Assembly: GCA_025267735.1 (NCBI GenBank) | Contig: CM046301.1 | Span: forward strand, 52,285,872-52,349,871 | Reading direction: 5' to 3' | DNA length: 64,000 nt | DNA from: Mactra quadrangularis | Taxonomy: Eukaryota; Mollusca; Bivalvia; Venerida; Mactridae | Shown: in pieces, positions 24,101-35,190 of the stretch | Layout of the letters: each line of letters opens with the position of its first letter | Position numbering within the stretch: position 1 is the first letter of the stretch | Position numbers and translations under genes: made by a program | The notes under the pieces: generated by a model | The model's input: the letters and a program-made list of their open reading frames with translations, nothing else | Database searches by the model: none | Told to the model about the DNA's origin: nothing

Positions 24101-25018
24101 TTGGTGGGCTTTGTATGTATAGGATAATTAAAAAGAGGAACGCCGTTAAACCAGTTTCTAAATGCTATTAGCATGCCCAATGATGAACTAAACTCAGAAT
24201 CACAATTGTTGGCAGCAATCTAAAAATATCGGGCACATCCGTATTCTTCCGTAAAATGCAATTTTTGCAACAATATACTAGTAGCTGAGGTGAGCAGATA
24301 GCAGATGTTGGTTGGTTATTTTTTTAATGTCAACATTTACGTGCTACAAATCAACCAATCTTGAAAGGTAATATATATTCTGTCACCATGGTTTTAAATT
24401 AGTCTGTTCAGAGAAAACTACTTGTTCTACCACGTGTGCAGGCATTGTAACTACGTAGTATATAATTAGTTTTCTCCCTTGCTTTACAATTAAACGATGT
24501 GTTATTCAATAGAAATATTTTTTTGAAAAAATAAACTTGGAACATGACATCACAAAAATAAATACAGCTTGAAAGAAAAAGGGTATTCGGATAATATATC
24601 AAGTCGTGAACAAATATTTTTGTGATGTTTTTGCCAATCTTGGGAATAAAGTTTTATGAGCTCATTTGGTGAAATAAAAATCATCCTTACTTCAAAATAT
24701 TGAATATCCTGTATATCTTACCTCATTCTGGCAAGTAGTTTTGAAATCCTCAACTTCCAGCCACAATGTTGTAATTTCTTTCTTATACAACGCTCGGTAA
24801 TCTTCTATCGGCATTAAAGGGTATTTTCCATTTTTAAAGTCTTTGCTATATGCAGAGAGGGATACGTCACTTCCGTTCACTGACTGATTTAAAGCAACTT
24901 CCGGTTTTTTGGCGCCTTTTATTATATCTGAATTCAGATTTGAATGTTGGCCGCCATTTTCCATTCTTTGTCTAACATTTCCAGCGTCCTTCTTTGTTTT
25001 TCTACCGCTACGTTTCAT
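21166..25018 (-). CDS. Unidentified protein, first two coding exons (partial gene)
   Basis: Exon A (25018-24722) begins at an ATG after an in-frame upstream stretch and encodes 99 residues: a basic start (MKRSGRKTKKDAGN), a polar Ser/Asn-rich stretch, then 'YPLMPIEDYRALYKKEI' and 'LWLEVEDFKTTCQNE', ending in phase 0 at a consensus donor (gag|gtaag). Exon B (21245-21166) follows acceptor 'tttttcag', opens in phase 0, encodes 'IARQKYMLDKCIANTAMYIQ' plus GTKENT, and ends in phase 2 at 'aag|gtaag'. The two exons join in frame. The C-terminal part looks helical and charged, possibly coiled coil. I do not recognise the family. Further exons to the left were not found with confidence, so the gene is incomplete here. 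The 3.5-kb intron carries two MITEs and a dispersed repeat. Confidence 0.55.
21315..21545. repeat. Degenerate tandem repeat, about 28-bp unit
   Basis: Variants of 'cttgagttttacaaagcgct' recur about eight times with many changes. The array lies within the intron of the unidentified minus-strand gene. Confidence 0.5.
21957..22327 (+). repeat. Dispersed 'AACAAGAGGGTC' repeat, copy 2
   Basis: It opens 'aacaagagggtcatggtggc' and 'cgcccacctgggtctcat', and closes 'gctagctcaggtgacct'. The ends are partly complementary (ccacctggg against caggtgacc). It includes 'aatgtgaatggacgactgac' followed by 'gccggacac'. It is non-coding and probably a non-autonomous element family. Confidence 0.55.
22738..22953. 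mobile_element. MITE with 'GACAACTCAACCC' motifs in its core
   Basis: The left end 'gtgttcagttaccctgaacg' plus 'ttccaaaacgttccgtaac' matches the terminus of the 1479 element, and the right end 'gttactgaacacgc' is its inverted complement. The core is an inverted array of 'gacaactcaaccc'/'gggttgagttgtc', the same motif found in the ends of the 47559-48418 element. No ORF. Confidence 0.75.
23084..23340. other. Non-coding intronic stretch
   Basis: A minus-strand open frame (23084-23281) exists but shows no domain and lacks splice sites that fit the surrounding gene. Phrases such as 'gcgtaactaaagtttgcgta' look like an interspersed repeat. Confidence 0.3.
23779..24113. mobile_element. Tc1/mariner-type MITE, 335 bp, TA target duplication
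   Basis: Ends 'CAGTGTCCATTAAGAGTTTG' and '...CAAACTTTTGGTGGGCTTTG' are imperfect inverted repeats flanked by TA on both sides. The interior is AT-rich with no transposase. It shares ends and interior phrases with the 28669-29045 element ('gaatcttagaaaagtgatgc' against 'gaatcttatttatgtgatgc'). Confidence 0.8.
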
Positions 25019-25059
25019 CTTAGTTCTATACATATAAAAACAACAGGAAACTAACTGCA

Positions 25060-26330
25060 AAAGACGCAGGTGGCATTAATGTTGTTTAAACATCATTTAT
25101 TCATGAAAATATGTAGGCCTATGTTTTTTTATTTTTCTCAATGTTATTACGTTATGAAACAGGAACTAAGCTTCTTAGACATTTTTTTTTCATTTTAAAT
25201 GAAACTACATCAATATGCTGACGTTAACAAACCTGTGGGCCTACATAAATATTGAAGAATCAAGCAAGGACGGCAAAAAGCTTATTTGGTTGGGTGTAAT
25301 CTTGCATTTGTCCCGAGCCTATAAATTAGGAATAAACTCTGGCATTTGATTACGAAGAATATGTACAAGTCTCATTTATAGTTGTTAATCCCATGGCAAT
25401 ACCACGAGACTATGAAATCACAAATGCTACGGTTTGAACAAGAAAACAGTGATGTATCAGTCTCGACTCAAAGTTTTTAAGAGTTCTTAGTCTCTGAATT
25501 CTTGTCAGATTCCTATGGTACCTACGCGAGGCTAAGCAGAAAAGTGTATACTAGCTATTGGCAGCGCATCATATCTCTAACGCCAGATTTATACTATTTG
25601 CTGAACACTCTGGAAAACTAATCCTTTTCAGAGTGCTACAGTGACAAGTCGTCGTCCGTTTTTGAAAAGGAAAATCGTAGGTAGGAAATTTAAAAAAAAC
25701 AGGCTGCTGTTACAGATAGGCGATTGTTACCAACAAGCGGTTGTTACTGATAAATGATTTTTATAGAAAGATTGTTGTTATTGTTAATTAGTTGTTATTG
25801 ATAGGTGGTTCTTCAGAATTGGCTATATCATTGTCGTTAAGAGAGTGCTCACAGTTCAATATTTAATGTTGATATTTGACCTCTAGAATGTCCGAGTACT
25901 ATTATGACATTATTGAATAAAATGAAAACAAACATTTAGTTATTCATAAAATCGTATATTGATGAACTTTGAAAAGTAAGATAAACAAAGCGGTATTATT
26001 GGAGTTATTCAAAAGATATGTGAAATACTACATGTCGTAGATTTCCACATTCTAGTTCGCCATCTTTCAAAATTTACAATCACAATCGTTAGTACTTGTT
26101 AATACTCGTGTGCAGCAATTGGGCAGTGTTTTGAGTATTACGTCATCATTGCGTGTGCACATTATTTGCATGAGTTCACAAGCTCATCAACAAACTAGTA
26201 GACAATTATCTTATACTAATACTCTGTTGCCCTTCCTTAATTAAGGGCTGAATAACAAGGACAACCTTTCTTGATATGAGGGAAAGTCAACAAAATGGTC
26301 GCATTTTTATTTAAGAAAATGACTTGTTTG
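25060..26330. other. Non-coding stretch upstream of the unidentified gene
   Basis: The 5' UTR and promoter of the minus-strand gene should lie in the first few hundred bases. No core promoter motif was recognised and no other gene is seen. Confidence 0.35.
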
Positions 26331-26402
26331 TGGTCGGGATTCGAATCTGGAGTGCCGTAATCGTTGTCGAGCTAACTAATCACTGCATCCTGGTCGCGGC
26401 TG
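26331..26402 (-). mobile_element. tRNA-derived SINE head fragment
   Basis: The minus strand reads 'gcagtgattagttagctcga' (A-box-like) and 'gattcgaatcccgacc' (B box GATTCGAATCC). The spacing fits a tRNA-derived Pol III promoter. No body or tail shared with the other SINEs was found. A decayed tRNA gene is the alternative. Confidence 0.5.
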
Positions 26403-26411
26403 CCCAGCAGG

Positions 26412-26478
26412 TACACGACGTTGATTCAACGTTGTTACAACGTTGTTACAACGTTGAAAATGAGACAGTACGTTGATC
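26412..26478. repeat. Short tandem 'ACAACGTTGTT' palindromic repeat
   Basis: Repeated CAACGTTG palindromes, spaced about 11 bp apart over about 60 bp. Confidence 0.6.
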
Positions 26479-26479
26479 A

Positions 26480-28135
26480 ACTAATTTTAAACCACAAATG
26501 TGATATCATAATTTTGAAATTTTCAGATCATTTTATGTTAGATCGAATTTTATCAGTTTGCGCTAGCCTCGCAATGCCTGTCAGTTTTTGAAACCAAAGA
26601 ACACTGACCGATGCGTCTACCAGTGGAACAGAAACTTAATTTGTCATTTTACAGATACAATTGGCTGCAAATGAAACAAAAAAAACCATCTAAGGAGTCA
26701 AGGGGTGGGAATGCTAACAAACGTACGATCAATTTTAGTCTCATCTCCTTCCATACATTGTAAAAATAATTCATCAACACTGTATTATTGTTAAAAGTTT
26801 AAAAAAACTAATTAAACTCTAAAGCAAATGTTGATACTCTAACATTGTGTATAAGAGAGATAAGATCCAATGATAAACAAAAGTTGCTCATTTAAATTGA
26901 GTTTGAAATAAAAATCAAAAGATAAACAAAGCTTATTAATTTAAAATCGATATCGATGTAATAAAAATGAAAAAGTAGACAGAGTATTAATATTAATATA
27001 AAAATCGAGTTTGTAATAAAGAATCAAAACATAATGAAGGTTATTAATTTAAATCAAGTATGAAATACAGTTGTACATGTAAGAAAATGAAAACAATACA
27101 TACCTTCAAATTTTGAATATTTCTTCGTGCGTGGGCTCTACTATTGATAAGATATATGAAGGTACCTTCACTGATAAGTCAAGATACAAATGTAGTTGAT
27201 AATTTATATTCCATAGCTGTGACACACATTAAGTAACATCATAAATAAAGCACATATATATTTATTCACCACTTGAAATACACATAATCTCTCAACAGCA
27301 TTTCTTTTTAAAATCGCTGCACAATTTAAGACTTGTACAACAAAAATTTACATTTTAGATCCGAGGGACATGGTTTACTTTAATAGAAAAATAATCTACA
27401 GCAAAATATTAGATCAAATCACTACATACATGTATATAATTAAAGGTATTTTCTACGGTTTTATATGATCATATATCTAGGTATATTTGATTTAGAACTT
27501 CTATTTGTGTATTCATGTATAATATTACATATCCGACCTCAGGAGAATCTATATTTTTCTATAGTTCAGCGCTCATTTACATATGTAAACTTGTAAGTGA
27601 AAATCTGTTTCATTTGATTGGAGTAGGTTAAAAGACATGCTAATCCGTACCTCAGACTGTGTTACATCATATTTGATCTTAATTATATACTGAACTATAT
27701 AGCGGGTTTAGCACAAAACGACTGTAACTCACTCTTTTCTTATATTGAGTAAACACCGTTTTGCACTATTTAAACCCTCCATATGGACTTAAACAGGGTT
27801 ATGTTGCAATAGTTCAACTATTTCTTTAATGCTTTCATAAAATGAGGTGATATTCGATGAAAATAAACAATGGAAATATAAATTATACACTTTTACAAGC
27901 CACTATCTAACTCCCGGATTGATAGTCAGATGTAATACTAACTGAACTGAGTTAACAGGTTGAGTTCATACATACTAACTATTGAATAATGGCTGCATTT
28001 GAAAAGTAGCAATAGAACTATACCAATTGATCAAACATATTTTAGTCTCCTTTAATTTTATATGTTCACAAATTTGTATGATAACCCTGATCATAGAAAT
28101 CACTTGCAAGCAGGCAACCTTCACAGTACTTATTA
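26480..28135. other. Non-coding AT-rich stretch with one small hairpin
   Basis: No gene is seen. At 27708-27778 'gggtttagcacaaaacg' pairs with 'cgttttgcactatttaaaccc', leaving a loop of about 35 bp; this is a possible MITE remnant. Confidence 0.4.
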
Positions 28136-28139
28136 ACAC

Positions 28140-28345
28140 CTGGGTGAATTGAACTAATCACAGATCAATTTTTTGCTCAAAGAAATAAGCATTGTACCAG
28201 GTGTGATTCCAACTCAGGACTTTGCTATCACCAAAAACATAATAATATGCTTCCTACCACTGGAACTATGTTCTCACTAATGTACCAAGTGTGATTTGAA
28301 CTCGGGAAAATCTTCATCCCCAAATTGCCTTTTACCATTGGAACA
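28140..28345 (-). mobile_element. SINE with a dimeric tRNA-like head
   Basis: On the minus strand two tRNA-like units follow one another. Unit 1 has 'ttgttccaatggtaaaaggc' and B box 'gagttcaaatc', unit 2 has 'agttccagtggtaggaagc' and 'gagttggaatc', and each is followed by 'cacacttggtac' or 'cacacctggtac'. After unit 2 comes a core 'ctttgagcaaaaaattgat ... caattcacccaggtgt' like that of the monomeric SINE at 39708. This is one SINE family with a doubled Pol III head. Confidence 0.65.
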
Positions 28346-28668
28346 AGGCTCTTACCGCCTACCAAATAACAAATGAACAAAAACAGCAAATATCTTTATA
28401 AGATTTTATTTAATAAAAACATAGATTTATCAGACAGAAAAATAAATATAAAAACCTACATTGCATGATAACACAAACACAGTCACCAAAAGCACACTTA
28501 CAGTATACCCGGAAATATCAACAAACAAATACATTAACAGCATGGCAGTAAAAACAGAAAACACTGCAACAGAAAACCAAGCAACTATTATATTATATAT
28601 AATGAAAATGTACAGCTCATAAACCTAACATATCACCAACACACTAATTTTAGAAACAAATCTATCTA

Positions 28669-29045
28669 CAGTTCCCACCAAAAGTTTGGAGACATTTACA
28701 CTTTGTAAGCCTACTACATAGGTTTTATAAAAAATTTGATAACTAATTATTTCGAAATGCTTTTTAGTTTTGCTAATTTTTTTGTTACGGTACTAATTGT
28801 AGTTGAGACTACTTAAGTAGCTTACTACTAATGTTGGAGAAAAACAACAACATGGAATTTGGTTTTGACAGCTTTGGGATATCAGAATGCTGAATCTTAT
28901 TTATGTGATGCATTTAAAAAAAAAATGTTTTCATTCAATCATCTAACATATTACAAATATTAAAATAATGGTTCTACCGAAAACAATCAATGAAATAAAA
29001 ATTTCTATAATATTTCTTTTGTCTCCAAACTTTTGGTTGGTACTA
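28669..29045. mobile_element. Tc1/mariner-type MITE, 377 bp, TA target duplication
   Basis: Ends 'CAGTTCCCACCAAAAGTTTG' and '...CAAACTTTTGGTTGGTACTA' are inverted complements flanked by TA. The interior has no ORF. It is related to 23779-24113. Confidence 0.8.
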
Positions 29046-29049
29046 TATA

Positions 29050-30090
29050 ATGCAGGAGTTTAAAAACTTAATGAACAGACCTAGTCTAATTTTCCTAGAG
29101 TAATTGATAAGTAACCATAAGAATTACCTTATGATTAAATTATAGGTGTATTGAATAGTTCTGAGTAAAAAATACTAGATACATTTAAGGCGAACTACTC
29201 GGAAAAAGAATCTTTTGTTTACTCAAGTTCTTTTTGAAATTCTAGCACACTACCAAATGCGCAACTTAAACAGTTTCTCTATCATAAATTATTCTATTTC
29301 AAATTTTATTTAAGTAGCAAATTTTATAACAGTTTAGATATTATGAAACAATGTAGAGTCAGATCAATTTGAAAGACTATATACAATACATAAATACCGT
29401 TTATGGGACTATATTAACATACCAGGAAGTAGACAAATCTCATAGCATTTAGGAACACAAGTTGGTCAGACTGTTAAGTATGAAAGATAAGGCACAAAAA
29501 TTAACTGGATTTTCAGAGATATGTGACTAATATATTTATGATATTTCTTTTATAAGGTAGATGAAAATAAAGGCTAGAACAGAGTAAGACAAATATGATT
29601 GATTGTCAAAACACAAAAATCAAGTAGATTCCATGACATACCCCAGTCAGTCTTCCAAATTAGTGCATAGACTGTGGATCAAAAGGACCAAAATTACAGT
29701 TAACCATTACAATGTGAGTGGTCATACAGTCCACCAACTTTTTACGGTCACCATTTTCCTACTCCAATAAAAATCTTACATTCTAAAGAAATTTCATGTA
29801 ATAGCTATTTTGACACACACTGTTTAGATATTTTTCTGCATGTAAATTGTATACTCAATTTTAAAATACATGTATGATATGCAAAATCATAAAAATGGAC
29901 AGCATGTTTTAAGAAATCACTAAGATTTTTAGGTTCAGTAAGAATGAAAACAGAGATGTAGAATAAAAAAAACTAATATAATATAATATAATAAACTTAA
30001 ATAGAATTAAAGAAAACTATTTCATTTTTCAGGGAAATTCTTAACAAATACTTTAATAAGGAGACATAAGAAAAATGTTTAACTAACAAT
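29050..30090. other. Non-coding AT-rich stretch
   Basis: No gene is seen. A short ATAAT run is present at about 29975-29995. Confidence 0.4.
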
Positions 30091-30093
30091 ATA

Positions 30094-30350
30094 TAGTTCT
30101 CTCCAAAAGTCCTTGGACAAGATTATGTTTTTAGGGTAAAATTATTCACAATTATTCATGAAAACAAACAAACAAACAATGAATCATATAAGAAATTTCA
30201 AAATAAATAGTTCATGAACATATGACTTAAACTTAATTACATGAATAATCTTTCATCATAGTAAATCAAGATGATAGTAAATTTATAGTTAAAACATGAA
30301 AACAATTTTTCTCAAAACATCATCAGTCCAAGACTTTTTAGCAGGCACTG
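30094..30350. mobile_element. Tc1/mariner-type MITE, about 257 bp, TA target duplication
   Basis: The left end 'tagttctctccaaaagtcct' plus 'tggacaagattatgttttt' pairs with the right end '...aaaacatcatcagtccaag' plus 'actttttagcaggcactg'. TA flanks both sides. No ORF. Its ends resemble but are not identical to the 23779/28669 family ('ccttggac' in place of 'tttggagac'). Confidence 0.75.
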
Positions 30351-30644
30351 TATACATGTACATATATTTGAAAACACTTCTAAATAATACCTATAATTTT
30401 ACAATGCAATATGTTTCAGAAACAATGCATAATGAACAATATTTGACTAGTAAAAAACATTAATACATTTAGACTAATAGAAAATCAGATCTAAAAACAA
30501 TACTTAAAACCAATGGATACTATAGTGTCATCACAAATTAGTTATAACACTCTAAATGTTTCTATACAACAAACAGTTTAATGTAAGTAATGATGCTATA
30601 TGTCACATTTGATTAATTTTCAACACATCTGTGCATTCAAGGCC

Positions 30645-30930
30645 AAAACACCATTATTGGGGAAGGGGCCTTAGTCTTTTTCTTGGTGAAAATTAGGGGT
30701 TTTTTTCCACTCATTTGGGAATATGAACCCACTTCATCGCCAATAAAAAAGGAATAAATTTATTGTACTTATTACAAAATCAAAGATAATCCAGGCCTAA
30801 AGTAAAGTTTGGGGATTTTTATTGGACATGGGAATTTCAAAACCAAACTGGGGGAGGGGTTGCTTTTTTGGAGAAAGCAGCCAATTTTCAGCTTTTTCCA
30901 AGACTAGTGTTTTGGTCCTGGCACTTTTTA
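30645..30930. mobile_element. Possible MITE, about 285 bp
   Basis: Outer 'caaggccaaaacac' pairs with 'gtgttttggtcctgg'. The interior has G-rich stretches (ggggaaggggcc, gggggaggggttg) unlike the flanks. A target duplication was not identified. Confidence 0.45.
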
Positions 30931-32291
30931 GTCCGACTCACACCCGCTTGACAGACCTACTTTTCTAGACTAAATCTTTAAATCCAGAAATAAACACATT
31001 ACTTTGTCAATGACAACTGCTTGTCTCAACAGAGAAGCATAGAAAATATTTCATGACATGATAAGATCACAAAGGCATATAGGCCCTTTCCTAATATTTA
31101 AACCCAGACTCCCCTAGATTCATAGCAGATGCCCTTCTGATTAAGCTAAATAAATGATTGCTAATCTAGCAAAGGCTCTAGAATTAGCTTCATAAGGAGA
31201 TTCCCATTCTCATATCCAGATTCTCCATCTAACAAGTTAGCGAGAATTTTGATAACCTCTGGGTATCAGAGTGGAAATGTCAAAGAAGATAATAGTTTTC
31301 AAGGGAAAGCATCAGGGAAGCATATTTTCAAATCTTATGTAAGTTTATCATAGCAATGTATCAATGAATATAATATATTTTTCAACATTATTTTTTTAAG
31401 AATTGAAATTACATGCAAAATTTGAACAATCAATATTTACATGAATGTTAACATAAATACAAGATATTTATACAAATATAATACAATTTAAATAAAAATA
31501 TCTAATTTGTACATATGATTACACAATACTTCAAAATCCAGAAATTCATGGTTTTAGCAGTTTTAACAAAGGAACAGAAACCATTTCTTAAGTCCTAAAA
31601 TAGACTATCTGGAATTCAAACATTTTGGTCTTCCACTGTAGTACAAACAATCTTTCACCGTCATAATGACAAATTGACAATATGTGTAATAAGAACAATA
31701 GCATTTAATCTGTATTTCATGCTTTTCAGCAATAATGTGTAACAAGCTTTGTTTGTACCGATCGAAAAATCCACAAATTTGATTTCCAAATTAGGTTTAT
31801 TCCTGGATAAGTCCTGAAAACATTCACCCATAATATGTAACAATATTAACCTGATACACAAGATGGAAAGAAATCATTTATACATTATGTTTCCACAGCG
31901 ATGTAAATATCCACAGTATAAATGATAATGAGGGATAAATCTCAATCTTGGGTGTAGTCTAGCAAAATTGAACTGACAGTTCAATCTCATTACAGTTTGT
32001 GAATATGGGGAACGTTCAACTTGAAAATTTTCCAAATACTCTATATATTTATAAAAAAAATTATTATTTCAGCATTTTTTCCATCCGAAAAACCTCTCTC
32101 AATTTCCAAAATTTCTGAACTTAAAGATTAGTCCTGAAAATTGATGCTAAGTCAGAGTTAAAAGTTAATAATTTAAAAATCTTGAATTCCCAAATTCTTG
32201 CCACCAAGGGAATCTGGTTAATATTGTCATAGACTTCAATAATCAAATAAAAATACAGTTTGATATGAGACTATAACATCTTGAACTAAGT

Positions 32292-32326
<35 letters not shown>

Positions 32327-32390
32327 AATAACTATCATACATTCATACTAATGATATCATTATAGACTACAATCTTAACAGGCGTATCAA
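30931..32390. other. Non-coding AT-rich stretch
   Basis: No gene is seen. A (TA)n run lies at about 32293-32325. Confidence 0.4.
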
Positions 32391-32394
32391 AAAT

Positions 32395-32710
32395 ATAACC
32401 TATATATTGCACTTGTCTAACATCATTTGGAGCACCTCGGAGATCTTCTACAAAGAAATGCCTCAGATATCAGAAGTGGTAGTAATACAACACGTTATAA
32501 GTCCCGAAAATAACTCACTTGCAAGAAGTGCTATTATTGTTTATACATGGATGTGCTAAGTCAATATTAATGAACAGGTCACCTACAATTATGCATTTTA
32601 GCAACAAAATACCTTTAAGAAGTCTTCTCCACTGCAAATGGCCAAGGATTATCTTAATATACAACTAAACACAACCAGCTCTCAGTTTTACAAACACTTT
32701 ATCTGTTGTA
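32395..32710 (+). repeat. Dispersed repeat, copy 2 (partner at 4261-4620)
   Basis: It shares 'catggatgtgctaagtcaat', 'agaagtggtag', 'aataactcact' and the downstream 'accagct' and 'actttatct' with the copy at 4261-4620. No ORF. Confidence 0.5.
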
Positions 32711-33648
32711 CCCTTTATTAGAACTATTTCATTAGAAGTGCATGTACAATGTGTTACATATCATGTTTCAATAAAGTTCTGGCTTTATTATAACAGAATC
32801 CACATTCAGTGAAATCTAAATATACTACATAATACATGCTAGAAATTCTTTCTATTTATTTGATATCCAAGGTATATTTCATAGAAAATCGCTAAGAGTT
32901 CCAATTGATGTTTTATATATATAAATGGATGAATTGATTGGTTAATATAGATAGAACCAGCTTGGTTACTGCTGGTCCTAGTATCAGAGATAATACTGGT
33001 GTATAACAATGGATGGAAGTTCAAATTTTCAAAATCCTGAAATTCCCTTATTTAAAGATTTCAATATTTTTTTCCAGGTCCCACTTAATTACAGGCACAC
33101 ATTAACAAACCTGATACATAATGGTTTGATGATTATATAGATAGATGTTAACACACAGTCAGTCAATAGAAGAAGGTAGGATGGCAATTATTATATGCTA
33201 GTATGAATCAAAGGGCTGACAGCACTGCCTACACCTGGATTAGACAGGGCAAATGATTAAGTAGAATTAATAATGAGAACTTATTTATGAACTGAGTTTT
33301 GAAAACAAAACTGTTCAATACTGTCCAATTTTGTTAACCAGGAGATAGCTTTTTCATTTGTAGGTGTTAACCTAACTACACATCATTGTTCTGAAGTTGA
33401 CAGCACATAACCAAATGTAATTGTCCACATTATTTTTGTGACATGTTTCAAAAGTAGTGGCCACTAAGACCTGAATTGCTAAAGCAATCCATGTCAAAAT
33501 ATGACAACAAGTATATAAACTGTGCTGTGAGTCAACATCATGATATATACACATACATCTAAACATAAAATAACACATTTTAAACAATGTAGATGGTTTC
33601 CAAATAGTCAATATAAATACAAATCTCTAACATGATTCAATTTATTAT
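32711..33648. other. Non-coding stretch
   Basis: No gene is seen. Minus-strand open frames at 32839-33024 and 33372-33611 have no domain. Confidence 0.35.
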
Positions 33649-33650
33649 TA

Positions 33651-34658
33651 CGAGGGGTGATTGATAAATTCGCGGAATTCCTTTCTAAAATATATATTCC
33701 TTTGTCAAATGACATTAAAGCTCAAGTAAGTGTAAAACAATTCATTTGTGTTTTAAAAATCATATTGATGAACAGATTATCAATATGTAGAAAGAATAAA
33801 TGGTATCCATAGCAACCACTATTTGGTCACTTGAAGCACGCTATTTTTCACCTATTTTTTAAATATTAAACATGGTATTACGCACTCAATTTTGGTACGA
33901 ATGATGCACCAACATTAATTACACAAGCGTGGCGTCTGGAAATAATTTCCTGAAAGTTTCATGAAATTCTTTTGAATGGTTATTTCATAGCAGAGATTTA
34001 AGAGTCATGGCTTTTAAACAACGAATGACGTCAACAAATGATTTTGGGTTGGGTGCAGTCATAAATTTTTGTGTTTGACTCAATTTGTCACCTGCAGATA
34101 CGCTTAAACATGTTAAACTGCTGATACATTACCAACATGTGAAAAAAACATTTGTTTACACATGGCACCAGAGGTTCAGCAAAGGTAGAACATAGGTATT
34201 TGATGAAGAAAGACCAGATCAACTGACACTGACAGTAACTGTTGGAAAGGCAGCGTGAGTGGAGAACCAACTATATAAGGATTGATGGCTTACAGTGTGC
34301 TGTATTGCACAAGAGAATTATTTATTCATTCAGTGAGGAATACTTTAAGGTTACATTTAATCTGTGGGTACAAAGCCATAGAAAGTGTATGGAAATAGGT
34401 GGTGACTATGTGCAGACAGTAAATAGGAAAATTGACTTCGACGTTAAAGTAACCCAATGATGACGTCGGCGTGATTCAAGTACGTATACTAGTGTTGTAA
34501 AATATTCCGTGAAAACTTTATTTTCCAATGTATCAAGAAAATATTCGGGCCTTATATCAGTCTTTGGTATATGTACAGAATGATGTATTTTATTTTTTCC
34601 TATGTTATCCCATGTACCATTAAAAAATAAATTCCTCAAACTTTCCAATCACCCCTCG
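33651..34658 (+). mobile_element. Internally deleted mariner-type transposon, 1008 bp
   Basis: Ends 'CGAGGGGTGATTGATAAATT' and '...CCAATCACCCCTCG' are inverted repeats flanked by TA (33649-33650, 34659-34660), as expected for Tc1/mariner. Between them are the two ends of a mariner transposase (see the pseudogene entry) without the catalytic middle. Intact mariners are about 1.3 kb, so a central part is missing. It cannot move by itself. Confidence 0.82.
34007..34440 (+). pseudogene. Mariner transposase remnant (DNA-binding part plus C-terminus)
   Basis: From the ATG at 34007 the frame reads into 'GAVINFCV' and, beyond a TGA, 'LNLSPADTLKHVKLL', 'KKTFVYTWHQRFSKGR' and 'DEERPDQLT', then 'VENQLYKD', stop, 'WLTVCCIAQE'. 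These match the order of the mariner N-terminal helix-turn-helix region (INFCVKL..., the W-x-x-RF motif, GRP, RRLTV-IAE). In another frame 'SEEYFKVTFNLWV' and 'HRKCMEIGGDYVQ' match the conserved mariner C-terminus (KCI..GDYV). The DD(D) catalytic core is absent. At least four in-frame stops (three TGA, one TAG) break the N-terminal part; one TGA sits where arginine is usual, which suggests CpG decay. It is non-functional. Confidence 0.75.
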
Positions 34659-34669
34659 TACATCAACTT

Positions 34670-35030
34670 CTCTTCAATATAGTCACTGGCAATAAAACCA
34701 AGTAAATTTTTCAATTTTAGAAGTGCCTTTTTTAGATTCTTGTTATTCAAATATAGGTCTACCATGAATTTAAAATAATGTGACAAAATATCATCAGGCA
34801 CTATGTTAAACTACCGGTAATTGTAATTTACAATAAACCACTGAGTGTCATTCAGATCATGAGATATGTGACAATCATCCATACAGGTATACAGCTGTTG
34901 TAGTTATAAATGTATAACAATACATCTAAACTCCAACAAATCATGACTAGTTACTTAATTATTTCTAATCAATGAATCAGGGCAAAGAAAAGCAGTCTCA
35001 TTATTATGACAACTGCCATGAAAATGCCCC
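34670..35030. other. Probable 3' flank of RCE1
   Basis: No feature is recognised. A polyadenylation site for the minus-strand RCE1 gene may lie here, but no clear AATAAA context was fixed. Confidence 0.3.
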
Positions 35031-35039
35031 ATGGGTTAA

Positions 35040-35160
35040 ATGTTCTATAAATAGAAACATGAACCATAAATAGTAACATGTACTATAAATAGTAACATGT
35101 ACTATATGTGGTAACACAAACTAAATATAGTAACATGAACTAAATATAGTAACATGAACA
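35040..35160. repeat. Tandem repeat, about 20-bp unit, about 6 copies
   Basis: Variants of 'atgaactaaatatagtaac' repeat just beyond the RCE1 stop codon, so they would lie in its 3' UTR. Confidence 0.8.
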
Positions 35161-35190
35161 TTAAAATGCAAGTATTATTCCATAAAGGTA

